A stretch of 64,000 bases of DNA from Hybos culiciformis (lineage: Eukaryota > Arthropoda > Insecta > Diptera > Hybotidae): contig OZ023273.1 in NCBI GenBank assembly GCA_964007475.1, positions 32,355,287-32,419,286 on the forward strand, in the 5' to 3' direction. A model generated the notes under the pieces. That model was not told the origin of the DNA, made no database searches, and was given only the letters and a program-made list of their open reading frames with translations. Below, piece after piece: positions 61,264-64,000 of this stretch. The position numbers and the translations under genes were made by a program. Within the stretch, counting starts at the first letter, position 1. Every line of letters begins with the position of its first letter.

Positions 61264-62070
61264 ATCTTTAAGTTTTGTATAGAAAATCCCATAAAGTCTC
61301 ATACATTTGTTATGATTTTTATGTCTACGAAATGCTTTGAATGATTGTTTTTTTTTGTAGGGGGCTTTAAATTTGTGTTGGTATAGATTCCATACTAACC
61401 CATACATTTTTTTGAGATCAGTCAGCACCGACATAAATTTCAAGCCCTCACGAAGTATAAAAACAAATCATTCGAAACATCTCGTAGTAATAAAAATCAT
61501 AACAAATGTATGAAACTATATTAAAACTCCTACAGGAAACTTAAAGATTAGTCTTTAAAATAAGATTAAAACAAAAAAAAAAACAAAATTTAATAATTAA
61601 ATTCAATTTATTACATAATTATTATTAATTTTTACGAAAAAAAACTCTAATGTATTGAATAAAAATTTGTATTAATCCCTTTTACAAATCAATTTTAAAT
61701 TTTTCAGTAGGTTTTTTTTTCATAGAAATTTTTTTTGTTATGATTTTCATATGTACGAGATTTGATTTTTTTTAACATATGCAAGACGGCTTGAAATTTA
61801 TGTCGCTAGTGGTTGGATCCATTAAAAAGTATTAGTTAAAATGTATCGATAAAATTGTCGCCATTCTGGGAAGTCAACTACATTACTGCTTAACTACTTA
61901 TTTTATGAAGGAATCAGAGTTAACAAAAGAAAAATAACTTTTATACCTACCTAACAAAATTAATAAATTAATAATTTTATTTTATATCCATTTTTGTATC
62001 AATTCTTAATGTGTGTATAGAGAACTTTTTTATGATTTTTAAAATAATAAAAAAAAGCTAACAGAACAGA
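61264..62070. repeat. Fold-back repeat followed by two further related half units
   Basis: A degenerate inverted repeat occupies 61264-61553: the left arm holds AATCTTTAAGTTTTGTATAG and CATACATTTGTTATGATTTT, and the right arm has their inverses AAAATCATAACAAATGTATG and AAACTTAAAGATT. A third, single half (about 61686-61812) repeats the same order of words: ACAAATCAATTTTAAATTTT, then TTGTTATGATTTTCATATGT, then GGCTTGAAATTTATGTCG. A weaker fourth begins near 61990. The short frames within are not genes. Confidence 0.6.
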
Positions 62071-62149
62071 ATCTAATATTTATGTATGAAAAAAAAGTGA
62101 ACACAAAAGGACAAAAATTTAAAATCTTGTTTTTAATTTTTAAGATTAA

Positions 62150-62275
62150 AAGTTCGTTCTAAAACTAACAACTATTTTAGACTATGTCAAAATCTAAAAA
62201 CAAAGAATTTTCTTTCGCAAAAAAACGATATTTCATGTTTTGAAAAAACGATATTTCAGTTTGGGATCGCACTCT
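62150..62275. mobile_element. Internally deleted relative of the 60131-60941 element
   Basis: The left AAAGTTCGTTCTAAAACTAA and ACTATTTTAGAC and the right CAGTTTGGGATCGCACTCTA parallel the two ends of the element at 60131-60941. The sequence just inside the right end (TTTCTTTCGCAAAAAAACG) follows it too. Only 126 bp remain. Confidence 0.45.
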
Positions 62276-62672
62276 ATATACAAATATTTTTAGTTTAGAA
62301 ATCATAAGATGAAAAAATTTATCGTTGGTTTGGATGGATGTAAAATTGTAAATAAAAAAAAACCGGCCAGGTGCTTTTTTTTTTTGTATTAAAGGAATAA
62401 AATTAAATAAAATTTTAAATATAATGGCTCAACTGAATTTACTAGGGGCGAAAAACTGATTTCGTTTACGTTAAAATACTTTTATAAATTATACTTTTTT
62501 TTAACCTGAGATCTAACCTGTTCGAAACATCTTAATATGCTTGGTTTAAGCCTTAAGACAATAGAAGTTAAATACCTGTTGTACTTGACAATTAAATAAG
62601 CACATAAGCTTTATTCTGTCATTGATATTTTGTGAAATTTTGAGATAAAAAATATTTATAACAGTCTAGAAC

Positions 62673-63020
62673 CAGTGTTTCCCAACGTGGGCCCCAGGCC
62701 CCACCGGTGGGGCGGAGAAAATTTTCAGGGCGCCATTATTTGGTCACAAAAAAAAATCGCCTAAAAAACACCAAACGTGGTGATTTATGGTTAAAATTAA
62801 CAAAATTTACACCAAAAATCAAAAAAATAATATGACAACATAAAGCACAGTCATCACATTAATTTATCTTTTCAATAAAGTTAAATATAAAATAGTTTTA
62901 CCTCCTGTTTTATTTATATAAATATATTAATTAATATTATATTTTTTCAGAATAGGGGGGCATTCAAAATTTTTGAGTTGTTGTAGTGGGCCATGAATGA
63001 AATAAGGTTGGAAAGCACTG
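62673..63020. mobile_element. hAT-type MITE, 348 bp
   Basis: The termini are CAGTGTTTCCCAAC (62673-62686) and GTTGGAAAGCACTG (63007-63020), the classical hAT end pattern. Flanks are TCTAGAAC and TCTAGAGA, an 8-bp duplication with the last two positions changed. The first 50 bp are GC-rich (GGGCCCCAGGCCCCACC). The interior is AT-rich and non-coding. Confidence 0.75.
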
Positions 63021-63039
63021 TCTAGAGAAACTTTGGAAT

Positions 63040-63200
63040 TCCTAGACAAAGAGTCTGTTCACTTATTAGCAATTATTTAAAAAATTTAAATCGAATTTCA
63101 ATTTTCAGATCCTTTAATTTGTGAACGACACGATTTTACAGATATTATTTTTTATTTGTACGTGTTAGTGAAACGAAATAAATTTTTTTTTCGAAAATTT
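63040..63200. mobile_element. Fragment sharing internal sequence with the 60131-60941 element
   Basis: GAACGACACGATTTTACAG at 63123-63141 and the following TATTATTTT equal the interior of the 60131-60941 element at 60203 onward. The ends are not visible. Confidence 0.4.
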
Positions 63201-63901
63201 GGTAATTATCAGTGTAGTACTCAAAATATTTTATTTTGTTTTACTAAATGAAAATGAAAAAAAAAATATTGCATGAAATTGATAATCTTATTAGTATTCT
63301 TAATCAAGCTTTAACTTAATTAAATACTTTTTTTGTATTTTTTTTTTCTTCTATTTACTGTAGAAGTGTAGAATGTAGATACTAAGAATAGGGTCTTAAA
63401 GCAAAAATGTATCACGGTTAGATAAGTAATAAATTGTAGTATACATTTGGGTACACCAAAAATTAAATATCAAAGAAAATACACAATGATTTATTTGTAA
63501 TTTTTATGAGCTATGATGATGTTTGTTTTGATTTTGATAATGAAGAACACAAAAATTGTACAAAATAAAAGATAAAAAAAAATTAAGATCTCTACTGAAT
63601 AAAAATAATCTTAAGTTAACGCCTAATTAATACATATAATTATGTATTTAAAATGTTATAAATAATTTACTTCATTGGAGACGACATGTAATTGAGTAGA
63701 AAATTAAAACAATTAAAGAAGTTAAAAATCAAAACTTACTCAAAATTTTGAAATGTAAGAATAAAATAATGTATTATAAACTTATGCTAAAGTTAATTAA
63801 TTGAATTCTTAATTTTTGTTGTGTAACGATTTCCTTTATTTACAAAATCCTTAAGTAAAAAATCCGCTACGGTCACCCACTTGAGCCAAGTCTGTAACAT
63901 A

Positions 63902-64000
63902 TCAAAAAATCACTTCAGTCGAAATTGTATTAACTACAAATAAATCAAAACCAAGACCAGTGATGGCTTTTAAGATTTTTATAGTTAATTCGTATGCAGA
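63902..64000 (-). pseudogene. Short open frame running off the right edge, possible exon or transposase remnant
   Basis: The minus strand is open from the window edge for 32 codons, with a protein-like make-up (start SAYELTIKILKAITGLGFDL), to a stop at 63902. Immediately below, in the same frame, TDLAQVGDRSGFFT is again protein-like. The order of a helix, GLGFD.., a hydrophobic strand and an acidic D-containing turn is reminiscent of the RNase-H-like core of P/THAP-type transposases, but this is only an impression from a short piece. It could also be the edge of an unrelated gene exon. Too little is in the window to decide. Confidence 0.25.

Noticed and set aside
1..64000. An undescribed multi-gene system
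   Set aside because: The three genes are ordinary, functionally unrelated animal genes; no cluster of unknown coding genes is present. The unexplained structure is mobile-element derived.

Overview
This window is AT-rich, intron-rich, repeat-laden eukaryotic nuclear DNA, almost certainly from an insect. All three protein-coding genes I can reconstruct have clear animal or insect counterparts. Their introns are short (about 56-90 bp) wherever no transposon sits in them, and splice sites are canonical GT...AG. The frequent TACTTAC / TAGGTACCTAC words are common in several insect genomes. I cannot fix the order from this sequence alone. There is one 200-base assembly gap (33547-33746). No prokaryotic features, CRISPR arrays or rRNA genes were seen.

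Three genes lie on the minus strand. (1) 6272-20474 encodes a kinesin-3 motor of the KIF16B/Klp98A type: 14 coding exons, 1235 residues, motor, FHA, coiled coil and C-terminal PX domain, apparently complete. (2) 23343-29000 encodes a mitochondrial carrier (SLC25) of the A45/A47/A48 group: nine coding exons, 344 residues, including a 26-bp micro-exon. (3) 39587-44558 encodes a B56 (B-prime, PPP2R5) regulatory subunit of protein phosphatase 2A, closest to the alpha/epsilon class and to fly widerborst: seven coding exons, 531 residues. I joined every exon by hand and all phases agree. The three genes have unrelated jobs (endosome transport, mitochondrial solute exchange, phosphatase targeting) and are simply neighbours.

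The rest is non-coding DNA with many small DNA-transposon relics, mostly TIR or fold-back elements without coding capacity. The space between genes 1 and 2 is a cluster of three adjacent TIR elements (21148-22602), one with a perfect 8-bp target duplication. Gene 2 introns hold a hAT-like relic and a 1.05-kb element containing a perfect 102-bp palindrome with a (CG)7 core. Two near-identical fold-back elements, each with a perfect 7-bp target duplication, lie at 33995-34311 and 51819-52140. A 1-kb inverted pair occupies 50280-51301. The right end (60-63 kb) holds three members of one TIR family, an array of related fold-back half units and a hAT-type MITE. One non-LTR retrotransposon relic is recognisable (29782-30016). 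A short open frame runs off the right end.

I found no convincing undescribed multi-gene system. The most rewarding leads are the mobile-element families and a few gene oddities: altered carrier signatures, the micro-exon and the polar B56 tail.
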